Source: Microbacterium sp. 1.5R (GTDB lineage: Bacteria; Actinomycetota; Actinomycetes; Actinomycetales; Microbacteriaceae). From it: DNA of 64,000 nt. The stretch covers positions 2,108,001-2,172,000 of the forward strand of contig NZ_CP018151.1 of NCBI RefSeq assembly GCF_001889265.1. Reading direction: 5' to 3'. The notes under the pieces were generated by a model, which had not been told where the DNA came from, did not search any database, and saw only the letters and a program-made list of their open reading frames with translations. The position numbers were made by a program, and so were the translations under genes. This document shows, piece by piece, positions 38,389 to 47,156 of the stretch. Position 1 is the first letter of the stretch. The number at the start of each line of letters is the position of its first letter.

Positions 38389-38835
38389 ATGAAGACATCA
38401 CTTGAAGTCAGAAGAGGTCGCAGAAGAATCGCCATGACTCTGATCGCACTGGCAGCTCCGCTGATCGCATTGTTCGGGTTCGCGGCGCCTGCCAGCGCCG
38501 CCCCGAGCTACTGCAGTCTCGGCAGGGCCTGCGTCTGGGACGATCCGGACTTCAACACGAACGGCAGCTATGCGGGCGTGCTGTGGTTCGAGTACTACGT
38601 CACGCCGATGTCGAGCTACAACTACGCCGGAACCTCAGTGAACGCTGGCAACACAGCAGACTCATGGTTCAACAACGGTCGGTACTCGGTCGCGTGTTTC
38701 TACGACACCGCCACCGGCGGTTACGGCGGGTCCTCGGTCTGCCTCAACACGAACCAGGGCGACGGCAACATTGAGAACAGCTCCGGAATCGTCCAGGGTC
38801 TTGCCTGGGACCCCAACGCCGCAAAGTTCGTCTGA
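38389..38835 (+). CDS. Secreted peptidase inhibitor family I36-like protein
   Basis: 148 residues. An Arg-rich N-region, a hydrophobic core (IAMTLIALAAPLIALFGFAA) and ASA-AP give a signal peptide cut near residue 37, leaving about 111 residues. The mature part has four cysteines (SYCSLGRACVW, VACFYD, SVCLN) and the aromatic/glycine pattern of the I36 family, a crystallin-like fold known from Streptomyces metalloprotease inhibitors. The ATG at 38389 is favoured over 38383 because GGAAGGA is six bases before it. It leads an operon of export-type genes and is divergent from a sigma factor. Confidence 0.72.
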   Translation: MKTSLEVRRGRRRIAMTLIALAAPLIALFGFAAPASAAPSYCSLGRACVWDDPDFNTNGSYAGVLWFEYYVTPMSSYNYAGTSVNAGNTADSWFNNGRYSVACFYDTATGGYGGSSVCLNTNQGDGNIENSSGIVQGLAWDPNAAKFV

Positions 38836-38840
38836 CTATC

Positions 38841-39749
38841 ATGAGGCGACCCAGGCAGGTCATACTCGCTCGCCGGGCCGTCGGCACCATCGTCGTGGCC
38901 GCCACCGTCAGCGTGGCGGCCGCGTGTGCGCCCGCCGCCACGGATCAGCACCCAAACGCCTTGTATACAGAGGGCAAGGACATCGCTCGATGGAGGCTCC
39001 CCTTGGATCCCTATCTCCTCTCAGATCTGCAGTTAACGAAGGCGGCATACGCCGCAGCGCTCACCGTCAATGACTGCCTCGCCGACAAAGGGATCGACGA
39101 TCCCGTTCCATACGTGGACATCGACGCCGCGTATGGCTCCGACGTCACAGTTCGGAAATGGTTCGATCTGAAGATCGCTCAGACGCACGGCTACCACGAG
39201 CCTTCGCAGCAGCGCCCCGCCGGCCTCGAGGCGTGGGACGACTTCCAGCGTCAAGCGTCGACGCCGTCCGAGGACGAGGCGTTCTTGGCGTGTCGTGACG
39301 ACCCTGCCACCGTCAGCCCTGGATACAGCAACACCCTGATGAACTTCACATCGGGTCTGGCCGCCGCGGCGTATTCCGGAGCGAGCAAGGACCCCGCTGT
39401 TCTCGAGTCCGCTGCCGCGTGGAACGCCTGCATGGCCGATGTGGGCATCGAAGACCTCCCGTTGACCCCGATCGAGATGCCCAGCGAGTCCGTTCGTCAG
39501 CGCCTTGGGCTGGGCGCGAGCATCGACGGCCCCATCACGGAGCCCACCGGTGAAGAGATCGACCTGGCGACCACCGACGCCGAGTGCCGAGACTCGTCGG
39601 GCTTCACCAAAGCGTTCTACGACGCTCTGTGGACCCGGGAGAGCTCGATGCTTGAAGACAACGAAGCGGCACTCGTGGACGCCGGCGCCGAGATCGAGAG
39701 CATAACGTCGGAGATCGACGACATCATCGCGGAGTCGCGAGCACGATGA
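38841..39749 (+). CDS. Lipoprotein of unknown function
   Basis: 302 residues. The N-terminus [20 protein letters not shown] leads to [10 protein letters not shown], a lipoprotein cleavage box near residue 29. The rest is soluble with several cysteines ([27 protein letters not shown]), each in a helix of the form xxCLxDxGI, which suggests an internally repeated helical unit. It starts five bases after the I36-like gene and overlaps the adaptor gene by ATGA. Function unknown; its place suggests it works with the secreted protein at the cell surface. Confidence 0.7.
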   Translation: MRRPRQVILARRAVGTIVVAATVSVAAACAPAATDQHPNALYTEGKDIARWRLPLDPYLLSDLQLTKAAYAAALTVNDCLADKGIDDPVPYVDIDAAYGSDVTVRKWFDLKIAQTHGYHEPSQQRPAGLEAWDDFQRQASTPSEDEAFLACRDDPATVSPGYSNTLMNFTSGLAAAAYSGASKDPAVLESAAAWNACMADVGIEDLPLTPIEMPSESVRQRLGLGASIDGPITEPTGEEIDLATTDAECRDSSGFTKAFYDALWTRESSMLEDNEAALVDAGAEIESITSEIDDIIAESRAR

Positions 39750-41086
39750 CGCGCGTCGGTGAGAGTACGTCCTTGGAGGATCTCCTCAGCCCTGCCGGGC
39801 CCACAGACCCCCTTCGGCCAGATGGGCGCACTCTTGGTCGAAGGGCACCTGGCCGACGCGCGATGCTGGTGATGGTTGTCGCGGTTACCAGTGCGGCTCT
39901 GCTTGCTGGCGGATGGGCGGTCGCGTCGGCGTTCCGCTCCCCCAGCCAGATCGCCAGTGACGCCGCAGCGCCGCCGCCTTCAGGGATCACAGCGCCCGTG
40001 GAACAAGGAATCCTCGCCGAGACCCTGACGGTGCAGGGTGAGGTGCGGGCAGGTGATCAGACGTCGACCAGTCTGGCTGCCCCTGGAGAGGGCGGTGTTG
40101 CAGTCGTGACCGACGCGCCTGTTGCGATCGGCTCTCAGGTCTCGGCCGGCCAGGTGCTCCTCGAGATCAACGCCCAGCCGACCTTCGCCCTACCTGGCGC
40201 GTTTCCGTTCTTCCGCGATCTGCGCACCGGCGACACCGGGCGCGACGTCGAGCAGCTGCAGCACGCGTTGACCGCCGCCGGATACTCCACGACGGCAGAT
40301 GGGATCTTCGGCCCGGGAACAGAGCGTTCACTCACCAGCCTCTACGCCGACCATGGCTACAAGGTCCCCCTAGAAGCGGCAATCGCAGCCGAGGACAGCT
40401 CTGTTGTGGCCAAGGAAGCCCCGGCGCCCTCGCAAGAGCCCGCTACTCCCTCGGACTCCGCCACCCCGGGAGTCCAGCCGGTCCCAGTAGCCCCGTCGGT
40501 GCCTGTCGCTCCAACAGTGCCGAAGATGCAAGCCGTCGCCAGGTCGAGCGCGTTCGTGGTGACCTCGGCTCTACCAGCTGCTGTCGTCGCGGCGCCAGGT
40601 GTCGGTTCGCTGCCCGATGATGCAGCGGTCGTCTTCGCCCAAGGATCTCCCATCGCCTCAGCTACCGTGATCGCAGCCACCGCGGCCCAGCTCGAAGTCG
40701 GCTTCGAGGCGAAAGCGACGATCGCAGGGACCGAAGTCCACCTCGTCCTGCAGAACATCGGAGTGGCCGACGAGGAAGGTCTGGTTCCGATCACCTTCGT
40801 GACAGCCGACTCTGGCGACCCTGGCACTGCACCCATCCCGGACTCGTCCGTCGGAGAGAAGCCCGTACTCGTGGTGACCCGCAGCGTGGTCGCGAGGGAT
40901 GCTCTCCTCGTTCCGAGTCGTGCTGTCGCCTCCCGCGGCTCGAGTCGATACGTTCTGCGCCAAAACTCCGACGGTGATTTCCAGGAGGTGCCGGTAAAGG
41001 AGATCGGCGAGCTGAACGGCCTCAGCGCCATTGAGATCCTGAACGACGAGAAGCTGAAGCCAGGCGAACAAGTGAGAGTCCAGTAG
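39746..41086 (+). CDS. Periplasmic-adaptor-like protein with embedded peptidoglycan-binding domain
   Basis: 446 residues. One membrane anchor ([20 protein letters not shown], residues about 40-60), then an HlyD/MacA-like barrel-sandwich region ([33 protein letters not shown]). A PG_binding_1 domain follows ([35 protein letters not shown], residues about 155-200), then a Pro/Ser-rich linker and a C-terminal domain ending [10 protein letters not shown]. Such hybrids pair with MacB-type ABC transporters in Gram-positive bacteria, as here. The GTG of that transporter begins on the last base of this gene. Confidence 0.8.
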   Translation: MTRVGESTSLEDLLSPAGPTDPLRPDGRTLGRRAPGRRAMLVMVVAVTSAALLAGGWAVASAFRSPSQIASDAAAPPPSGITAPVEQGILAETLTVQGEVRAGDQTSTSLAAPGEGGVAVVTDAPVAIGSQVSAGQVLLEINAQPTFALPGAFPFFRDLRTGDTGRDVEQLQHALTAAGYSTTADGIFGPGTERSLTSLYADHGYKVPLEAAIAAEDSSVVAKEAPAPSQEPATPSDSATPGVQPVPVAPSVPVAPTVPKMQAVARSSAFVVTSALPAAVVAAPGVGSLPDDAAVVFAQGSPIASATVIAATAAQLEVGFEAKATIAGTEVHLVLQNIGVADEEGLVPITFVTADSGDPGTAPIPDSSVGEKPVLVVTRSVVARDALLVPSRAVASRGSSRYVLRQNSDGDFQEVPVKEIGELNGLSAIEILNDEKLKPGEQVRVQ

Positions 41087-42996
41087 TGCCCGGGCTGACC
41101 CTTCGAGATATCACCAAGCGCTACGGCACCCGCCAGTCTTCAGTAGACGCGCTGCGCGGCGTCGACCTGGAGATCCCTCAAGGCAGCTACATCGCCATCC
41201 TGGGTGAATCGGGTAGTGGCAAGTCGACACTGCTCAACATCCTTGGGCTGCTCGATGCTCCGTCGACGGGAAATTACCTGATCGATAGTCAGGACGTTGC
41301 CGCACTGAAAGAACGCGCAGCATGCGCCCACCGCTCTGAGACATTCGCTTTCGTCTTCCAGGCCTTCCACCTCCTCGACCGCCGATCAGTCGTCGAGAAC
41401 GTGGAACTGTCGATGCACTATCGCGGTGTAGACGCCACCAGGATGAGGACGCGAGCCCTTGCGGCGCTCGCTGACGTGGGAATCCCAGACCTTGCCGATG
41501 CGAAGCCACGCCAGCTGTCCGGCGGACAACGTCAACGCGTAGCGATCGCTCGGGCGCTCGCGTCCGGGGCGCCCATCATCGTGGCAGATGAGCCCACAGG
41601 CAACCTTGACTCGAGCACCACTGAAGCGGTCATGACGAGCTTCGAGAACCTCCGTCATCATGGCGCGACGCTGGTCCTCGTAACCCACTCGGAACAGATC
41701 GCCCAGCATGCTGACCGACAGATCCATGTCGTGGACGGCAAAGTTCAGGAGCGCACCGAAGATGGCTGCACCGAGAGACTTCCTCTCATCAGGCCCCGCG
41801 AAGAACCCAAAACGCCGGGGAAGGCGTCCACTGTGCGGCCAGCAGCTGCAGTCAGAGACGCCGCTGCGAACATGCTGAGCCGCCCCGGGCGCGCTGCCGG
41901 ACTCATCGCAGCGATCGCGGTCGCTGCGACCCTGTTCGTGGCGACCCTGGGACTTTCAGCCACAGCACAGCAGCAAGTCTCCGAGAGCTTCGATGCCGTC
42001 AAGAGTCGCGACGTCACCGCTACCGTCTCCGGCGATGGCGTCTCAGCGACGATCGAAACCGGCATCCCGGATGCTGCTAGGTCCTTGGCGGAACTGAATG
42101 GCTCAGCCTCCGTGGCCATCCTCGAGGATCTCGGCACGGCGAGCGTGCGCGTGGGCGCCCCACGCGATGCAGTGGACACATCCACATACGCGAGCTACGG
42201 AGACATCAGGACTGCGCTACGCCTCGACATCGACTGGACGGATGCGCCAGTGGCGTCGCTCGCTTCGAACCAGGTGCTCGTCGGTGAGTATCTGGCCGAG
42301 GGCATCGGGATGGCCCCGGTCGATCTGGCTCCGACCATCGAGATCGCCGGCCGGACCCTCGTCGTCGTGGGAGTTATCACTGATTCTCCTCGCGCGCCCG
42401 GTCTGCTCGGCAAGGCCGTGATCGGAGGCGGCGAGAGCCCTGAGAGCGCGAACCTTCCGACGAGCACGGTTACGGCCTATGTCGTCACCGAACTTGGTGC
42501 CGCTGCAAGCATTGCGGAGGAAGCGCCGCTGGTGCTCGACCCTGTTCAGCCGGAACGCGTCGATGTCGCATCCCCCCCGCCAGCGGACTCACTGCGCGCG
42601 AACGTGGAGGCGAGCGTCGCGCTGAGTCTGGCGTTGCTTACGATCGTGACCGGACTCGCTGCTGCGGCCTCAGTGACGATCGCCACCCTCTCGGCCGTCG
42701 CCGAACGACGCAACGAGATCGGACTACGGCGTGCGATCGGAGCGCGCAAGAGCCACATCGCGACGATGCTGCTGCTCGAATCCTTGCTTATCGGATTGTT
42801 CGGCAGTCTCCTCGGCATCGTCACTGGGATGGCCGCAGTACTCGCTGTGACGATCGCGCAGAGATGGACACCGGTCTTCGACCCCGTCCTCGCTCTCGCC
42901 GCCCTCGGAGCTGGAATCGCCATCGCCGCTCTCGGCGCGATCGCTGGAGCAGTTCGCGCCAACCGCATTGTTCCCGCAGACGCACTGCGGTCGTGA
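41086..42996 (+). CDS. MacB-type ABC transporter, ATPase fused to FtsX-like permease
   Basis: 636 residues. The ATPase comes first: Walker A LGESGSGKSTLL near residue 40, signature LSGGQ at 144 and Walker B IIVADEP at 165. One membrane segment follows near residue 275 (AGLIAAIAVAATLFVATLGL), then an extracytoplasmic domain of about 220 residues and three membrane segments containing VAERRNEIGLRRAIGARKSH, the FtsX/MacB loop. Members export or extract peptides, or move signals mechanically. With the adaptor it likely handles the secreted I36-like protein or a toxic peptide. Confidence 0.88.
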   Translation: MPGLTLRDITKRYGTRQSSVDALRGVDLEIPQGSYIAILGESGSGKSTLLNILGLLDAPSTGNYLIDSQDVAALKERAACAHRSETFAFVFQAFHLLDRRSVVENVELSMHYRGVDATRMRTRALAALADVGIPDLADAKPRQLSGGQRQRVAIARALASGAPIIVADEPTGNLDSSTTEAVMTSFENLRHHGATLVLVTHSEQIAQHADRQIHVVDGKVQERTEDGCTERLPLIRPREEPKTPGKASTVRPAAAVRDAAANMLSRPGRAAGLIAAIAVAATLFVATLGLSATAQQQVSESFDAVKSRDVTATVSGDGVSATIETGIPDAARSLAELNGSASVAILEDLGTASVRVGAPRDAVDTSTYASYGDIRTALRLDIDWTDAPVASLASNQVLVGEYLAEGIGMAPVDLAPTIEIAGRTLVVVGVITDSPRAPGLLGKAVIGGGESPESANLPTSTVTAYVVTELGAAASIAEEAPLVLDPVQPERVDVASPPPADSLRANVEASVALSLALLTIVTGLAAAASVTIATLSAVAERRNEIGLRRAIGARKSHIATMLLLESLLIGLFGSLLGIVTGMAAVLAVTIAQRWTPVFDPVLALAALGAGIAIAALGAIAGAVRANRIVPADALRS

Positions 42997-43047
42997 TCGC
43001 GACGGCGAGCTGGACATACGTGAACGATCCGATCGGCGTCTCCGACC

Positions 43048-43202
43048 GCCGAATGAGATAGGCCTCGTTGGCGCGGGTCCTCCCGGAACCGAATGCCGTG
43101 GGCCAGCATGCGCGCGTGCTGCTGCTCGAAATCATCGGTCTCGAGAGAGAACGCGACGTCGCCAGCGGCTTGGCGGCCAGCTCGCAGGGGTTCCCGCACC
43201 AT
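43048..43202 (-). pseudogene. Remnant of a VOC (glyoxalase-like) family gene
   Basis: In one minus-strand frame the run AGDVAFSLETDDFEQQHARM and then GIRFREDPR matches the late middle of VOC proteins (typically F-x-TDDFxxxHARMxAxGVRFxExPR-x-EAYG). EAY follows only after a frame change, and sequence beyond it no longer fits. Upstream a stop lies in frame. So only about 45 codons survive and the 3' end is lost where the ABC transporter operon begins. Confidence 0.5.
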
Positions 43203-43276
43203 GCCGTCATCGCACGATCAGGAGTTGCCGGGTCTCTGATCGGCAGTGCCGGTCCACTCGAACGATGCCGAATGCT

Positions 43277-43308
43277 GAGAGCCCCGTAGCTGATGCTGCG
43301 GGGCTCTC
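43277..43308 (+). terminator. Terminator, probably of the MacB-type operon
   Basis: A 14-bp stem (GAGAGCCCCGTAGC with one G-T pair, loop TGAT). It lies 280 bases after the ABC gene and 60 bases before the convergent DUF4304 gene end. Apart from the VOC remnant, 42997-43368 holds nothing else I can support. Confidence 0.75.
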
Positions 43309-43339
43309 GTGCGCGCGGGGGGGCGGATTCCGTCGACGC

Positions 43340-43370
43340 TAGACCAGGCTCTTGGTGTGCTCGACGGTCT
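43340..43370. repeat. Direct repeat copy A: duplicated 3' end of the aldehyde dehydrogenase gene
   Basis: About 27 of 31 bases match copy B at 43855-43885. Read on the minus strand it encodes VEHTKSLV and a stop, next to VWHTKSLV and a stop at the true gene end. It contains the stop codon of the DUF4304-like gene. Confidence 0.8.
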
Positions 43371-43845
43371 ACGTGTTTCCAGGCTCGGTCAGGTCACCCG
43401 TGGCCATGCAGAGCTGCATCGCCGGAAGCACGACGTCGACGATCAGGTCAGCGATCTCGACCGCGAGCTCTCGGCGCCCCCTCCCGCTCGCATCGAGCGA
43501 CCACCAACGGTCCTGGCCGTCGATGAGTTGCCCTGCTCGCACCTCCCAGAACTCTCCTATGCGCCCGTATCCGACGTTCGGCGACGGCTTCGCCGGATAG
43601 TTTCGCTCCGCGCGCACCTGGTTCCAGAAGGCTTTCGGGATCACCTGCGCGTTGATCGTCAACCTCGACCGACTGCTCGTACTCGCAGTCGACGTCTGAA
43701 TACCGACCTGAGCGAACCAGTCGGCATCGGGGAACACGAACGTCCGCTCCGTACCTCGAAATCCCGCCGCCCGCAGAATCGGCGCGACATCTTCTCGCAG
43801 CATCGAACGCAGCTGCTCTTGCGCAGTAACCATCGCTGAGGTCAC
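43369..43845 (-). CDS. DUF4304-like protein inserted behind the aldehyde dehydrogenase gene
   Basis: 158 residues (GTG start) or 154 (ATG at 43833). It contains LREDVAPILRAAGFRGTERT and FWNQVRAERNYPAKP, the pattern of DUF4304 proteins (a lone uncharacterised domain often linked to polymorphic toxin immunity or phage-type cargo). Its start lies eight bases after the stop of the upstream aldehyde dehydrogenase gene, so it would be read from the same mRNA. Its end falls inside direct-repeat copy A. No Shine-Dalgarno is seen. The domain assignment is moderate. Confidence 0.65.
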   Translation of the reverse strand: MTSAMVTAQEQLRSMLREDVAPILRAAGFRGTERTFVFPDADWFAQVGIQTSTASTSSRSRLTINAQVIPKAFWNQVRAERNYPAKPSPNVGYGRIGEFWEVRAGQLIDGQDRWWSLDASGRGRRELAVEIADLIVDVVLPAMQLCMATGDLTEPGNT

Positions 43846-43853
43846 GACTCAAA

Positions 43854-44705
43854 TCAGACGAGGCTCTTGGTGTGCCAGACGGTCTTGACCTCGGTGAAGG
43901 CGCCGATGCGCTCCGGAGACGCGGTGACCGCGCCGGGAGTCAGCACGCGCTTGAGCGTCTCGGCGGCGGCGATCTGCATGTCGATCCACTCGAGATCGCC
44001 GGCACCGGCCAGATCGAGCGCATTGACGTCCTGGTGCGAGGCGAGCCAGGGCGCCATCTCGGCGGGAGACCCGGTGAGCACGTTGACGACGCCCCCGGGC
44101 ACATCGCTCGTGGCGAGCACCTCAGCGAGGCTGATGGCCGACAGCGGGAACCGCTCGCTCGCGATCACGACGACCGTGTTGCCTGCGACGAGCGCAGGAG
44201 CCACGACCGAGACAAGACCGAGCAGCGCGGAGTCCTGCGGTGCGACGATCGCGACCACGCCGGTCGGCTCCGGCACCGAGATGTTGAAGTACGGACCCGA
44301 GACCGGGTTCGCGTTGCCCGCGACCTGCGCGTACTTGTCGCACCAGCCGGCGTACCAGACCCAGAGGTCGATCGCCTCGTCGACCTGCGCGGCGGCGGCG
44401 GACGTGGAGACGCCCTCCTGCGCGGCGATCTCGTCGATGAACTGCGCGCGGCGACCCTCGAGGACCTCGGCGACCCGGTACAGCACCTGCCCGCGGTTGT
44501 ATGCGGTGGCGCCGGACCACCCCTTCACGGCGGCACGTGCGGCCACGACGGCATCCCGTGCGTCCTTGCGCGAGCCCTGGGCGGCGTTCGCGAGGAATGC
44601 CCCCTTCGCCGACAGCACCTCGTAGGTGCGGCCGGACTCGCTGCGCGGGAAGGCGCCGCCGATCGCCAGCTTGTAAGTCTTCGGAACGGTCAATCGCTTG
44701 CTCAT
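43854..44705 (-). CDS. Short aldehyde dehydrogenase family protein without the catalytic cysteine region
   Basis: 283 residues, against about 480 for an active enzyme. The N-terminal NAD-binding half is kept (GVVAIVAPQDSALLGLVSVV, ALVAGNTVVVIASE), then the sequence jumps to a C-terminal tail (PERIGAFTEVKTVWHTKSLV). The catalytic-domain part with the active cysteine is missing, and the residue set IPWNF of active enzymes is replaced by VAPQD. It may be a structural partner of the full-length enzyme encoded just upstream, with which it overlaps by ATGA. Its last bases are repeated at 43340. Confidence 0.85.
   Translation of the reverse strand: MSKRLTVPKTYKLAIGGAFPRSESGRTYEVLSAKGAFLANAAQGSRKDARDAVVAARAAVKGWSGATAYNRGQVLYRVAEVLEGRRAQFIDEIAAQEGVSTSAAAAQVDEAIDLWVWYAGWCDKYAQVAGNANPVSGPYFNISVPEPTGVVAIVAPQDSALLGLVSVVAPALVAGNTVVVIASERFPLSAISLAEVLATSDVPGGVVNVLTGSPAEMAPWLASHQDVNALDLAGAGDLEWIDMQIAAAETLKRVLTPGAVTASPERIGAFTEVKTVWHTKSLV
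43855..43885. repeat. Direct repeat copy B: true 3' end of the short aldehyde dehydrogenase gene
   Basis: This is the in-place copy, with the stop codon of the short aldehyde dehydrogenase gene. Copy A lies 515 bases away beyond the DUF4304-like gene. The arrangement fits an insertion that regenerated the gene end. Confidence 0.8.
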
Positions 44706-46144
44706 GCGGAGGCCCCCTTCAGGTATGCGGTGAGACCCTGACGTCCGCCTTCACGGCCGTATCCGGACTCCTTGTAGCCGCCGAACGGACTCGACGGGTC
44801 GAATCGGTTGAACGTGTTCGCCCAGATGACACCGGCACGCAGACGGTCGGCGACCGCGAGGATGCGCGAGCCCTTGTCCGACCAGATGCCGGCGGAGAGG
44901 CCGTACGGCGTGTTGTTCGCCTTGGCGATCGCCTCGGCCGGCGTACGGAACGTCAGCACCGACAGGACGGGCCCGAAGACCTCGTCGCGGGCGATGCGAT
45001 GCGACGCCTCGACACCGGTGAAGATCGTCGGAGCGAACCAGAACCCCTTGTCGGGGATCGCGCAGTCCGCGGTCCAGCGCTCTGCGCCCTCGGCCTCGCC
45101 GATGTCGCTCAGCTCACGGATGCGGGCGAGCTGTGCCGCCGAGTTGATCGCGCCGATGTCGGTGTTCTTGTCGAGCGGGTCGCCGAGGCGCAGCGTCGAC
45201 AGGCGGCTCTTCAGGCGATCGATGACCTCGTCATGGATCGACTCCTGCACGAGCAGTCGGCTTCCGGCGCAGCACACATGCCCCTGATTGAAGAAGATGC
45301 CGTTCACGATGCCCTCGACGGCCTGGTCGATCGGCGCGTCATCGAACACGATGTTGGCGGCCTTGCCGCCGAGCTCGAGCGTGACCTTCTTGTCGGTTCC
45401 CGCGACGGCCCGTGCGATGTCGCGGCCGACACCGGTCGAACCCGTGAAGGCGACCTTGTCGACGTCGGGGTGACGCACGAGCGTGGCCCCCGTGGAACCG
45501 GCACCCGTGATGATGTTGACGACACCGGCCGGCAGATCCGCCTGCTGCAGGATCTCTGCGAAGATCAGCGCCGTCAGCGGCGTGGTCTCCGCAGGCTTGA
45601 GCACCACGGTGTTGCCTGCCGCCAGAGCAGGAGCGAGCTTCCACGCGAGCATCAGCAGCGGGAAGTTCCAGGGGATGATCTGCCCGGCCACGCCGAGCGC
45701 ACGCGGGTTGGCGCCGAGTCCGGCGTAGTCGAGCTTGTCAGCCCACCCCGCGTAGTAGAAGAACCAGGAGGCGACGAGAGGCACGTCGACATCCCGGCTC
45801 TCCTTGATCGGCTTCCCGTTGTCGAGGCTCTCGGCGACCGCGAGCTCGCGAGCCCGCTCCTGCACGAGACGTGCGATGCGGAAGAGGTACTTGCCGCGAT
45901 CGCGGCCGCTCATCTTCGACCAGGTCTTCTCGTAGGCGCGACGCGCGGCGGCGACCGCCCGGTCGACGTCCGCGTCGCTCGCCGAGGCGATCTCGGCGAT
46001 GTGGCTCTCGTCAGCCGGCGAGATCGTCGCGAAGCTCGAGCCCGATCCGTCGACGAACTCGCCGTCGATGAACAGTCCGTAGCTGTCCTTGAGGTTGAGT
46101 ACTGCCTTCGACTCCGGTGCCGGAGCGTATTCCAGGAATGACAT
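44702..46144 (-). CDS. Aldehyde dehydrogenase (NAD(P)-dependent), full length
   Basis: 480 residues. Active-site features are intact: IIPWNFPLLMLAWKLAPALA near residue 150, the glutamate in TLELGGKAANIVFDDA near residue 253, and the nucleophilic cysteine in GHVCCAGSRL near residue 288. In an operon with deoC it probably oxidises acetaldehyde from deoxyribose 5-phosphate cleavage to acetate. It comes ten bases after deoC and is followed by the short homologue. Confidence 0.93.
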   Translation of the reverse strand: MSFLEYAPAPESKAVLNLKDSYGLFIDGEFVDGSGSSFATISPADESHIAEIASASDADVDRAVAAARRAYEKTWSKMSGRDRGKYLFRIARLVQERARELAVAESLDNGKPIKESRDVDVPLVASWFFYYAGWADKLDYAGLGANPRALGVAGQIIPWNFPLLMLAWKLAPALAAGNTVVLKPAETTPLTALIFAEILQQADLPAGVVNIITGAGSTGATLVRHPDVDKVAFTGSTGVGRDIARAVAGTDKKVTLELGGKAANIVFDDAPIDQAVEGIVNGIFFNQGHVCCAGSRLLVQESIHDEVIDRLKSRLSTLRLGDPLDKNTDIGAINSAAQLARIRELSDIGEAEGAERWTADCAIPDKGFWFAPTIFTGVEASHRIARDEVFGPVLSVLTFRTPAEAIAKANNTPYGLSAGIWSDKGSRILAVADRLRAGVIWANTFNRFDPSSPFGGYKESGYGREGGRQGLTAYLKGASA

Positions 46145-46154
46145 ATGCGGGCTC

Positions 46155-47156
46155 CTAGTCGATCGTGACGTAGTCGGGGCCGGAGTAGTGGCCGGTGGTG
46201 AGCTTCTGGCGCTGCAGCAGCACGTCGTTCAGCAGGCTCGAGGCGCCGAAGCGGAACAGGTGCGGCTGGAGCCATTCCTCCCCCACGGTCTCGGCGACCG
46301 TCACGAGGTACTTCACCGCATCCTTCGACGCGCGGATCCCGCCGGCGGGCTTGACGCCGATGCGCTCTCCCGTACCCCGGTGCCAGTCGCGCACCGTTTC
46401 GAGCATGAGCAGCGTCGTCGGCAGCGTCGCCGCCGGCTGCACCTTCCCGGTGGAGGTCTTGATGAAGTCGCCCCCGGCGAGGATGCCGAGCCACGATGCG
46501 CGCTTGATGTTGTCGTAGGTGTTGAGCTCGCCGGTCTCGAGGATCACCTTGAGCGAGGCGTATGAACCGTCGGCACGACGGCATGCCTCTTTCACCTGGG
46601 CGATCTGGTCGTACACGAGTCCGTATCGGCCCGAGAGGAACGCTCCTCGGTCGATGACCATGTCGATCTCGTCGGCGCCGGCCGCGACCGCTTCGGCGGT
46701 GTCGGCCAGCTTGATGGCCAGCGAAGAACGTCCGCTGGGGAACGCGGTGGCGACCGCGGCGACCGAGATGAGTCCGTCGTCCGGATCGCCGTGCAGAGCT
46801 CCGAGCGCCTCGACGGCGTCGCCGACCATGTCGCCGTACACGCAGACGGCGGCGACCCGGGGGGTCGTCGGGTCGGCGGCATCCGGATTCTTCGCCTTGG
46901 CGACCAGCGAGCGCACCTTGCCCGGCGTGTCGGAGCCTTCGAGGGTGGTGAGGTCGATCAGCTTGATGATCGTGTCGAGTGCCCAGGCCTTCGACGTGGT
47001 CTTGATCGAACGCGTGCCGAGTGCGGCCGCGCGCTGCTCCAGGCCGACGGCGTCGACCCCCGGGAGTCCGTGCAGGAACCGGCGGAGCGTGGCGTCATCC
47101 GGCTCACCGCCGAGAACGTCCACCGCCGATCTGCGGCTGAGTTCTTGGGTCGTCAT
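46155..47156 (-). CDS. deoC: Deoxyribose-phosphate aldolase
   Basis: 333 residues. It splits 2-deoxyribose 5-phosphate into glyceraldehyde 3-phosphate and acetaldehyde. The Schiff-base lysine is in DFIKTSTGK near residue 238, with EIDMVIDRGAFL and GVKPAGGIRASKDA also present. It is of the longer class, like the human and E. coli-type enzymes with extra N-terminal sequence. The start overlaps the regulator gene stop (ATGA). It is followed by two aldehyde dehydrogenase genes that would use the acetaldehyde. Confidence 0.94.
   Translation of the reverse strand: MTTQELSRRSAVDVLGGEPDDATLRRFLHGLPGVDAVGLEQRAAALGTRSIKTTSKAWALDTIIKLIDLTTLEGSDTPGKVRSLVAKAKNPDAADPTTPRVAAVCVYGDMVGDAVEALGALHGDPDDGLISVAAVATAFPSGRSSLAIKLADTAEAVAAGADEIDMVIDRGAFLSGRYGLVYDQIAQVKEACRRADGSYASLKVILETGELNTYDNIKRASWLGILAGGDFIKTSTGKVQPAATLPTTLLMLETVRDWHRGTGERIGVKPAGGIRASKDAVKYLVTVAETVGEEWLQPHLFRFGASSLLNDVLLQRQKLTTGHYSGPDYVTID

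Noticed and set aside
43309..43839. A 176-codon plus-strand frame opposite the DUF4304-like gene
   Set aside because: The minus-strand reading has a recognisable domain pattern and fits the operon direction; the plus frame does not and crosses the direct repeat.
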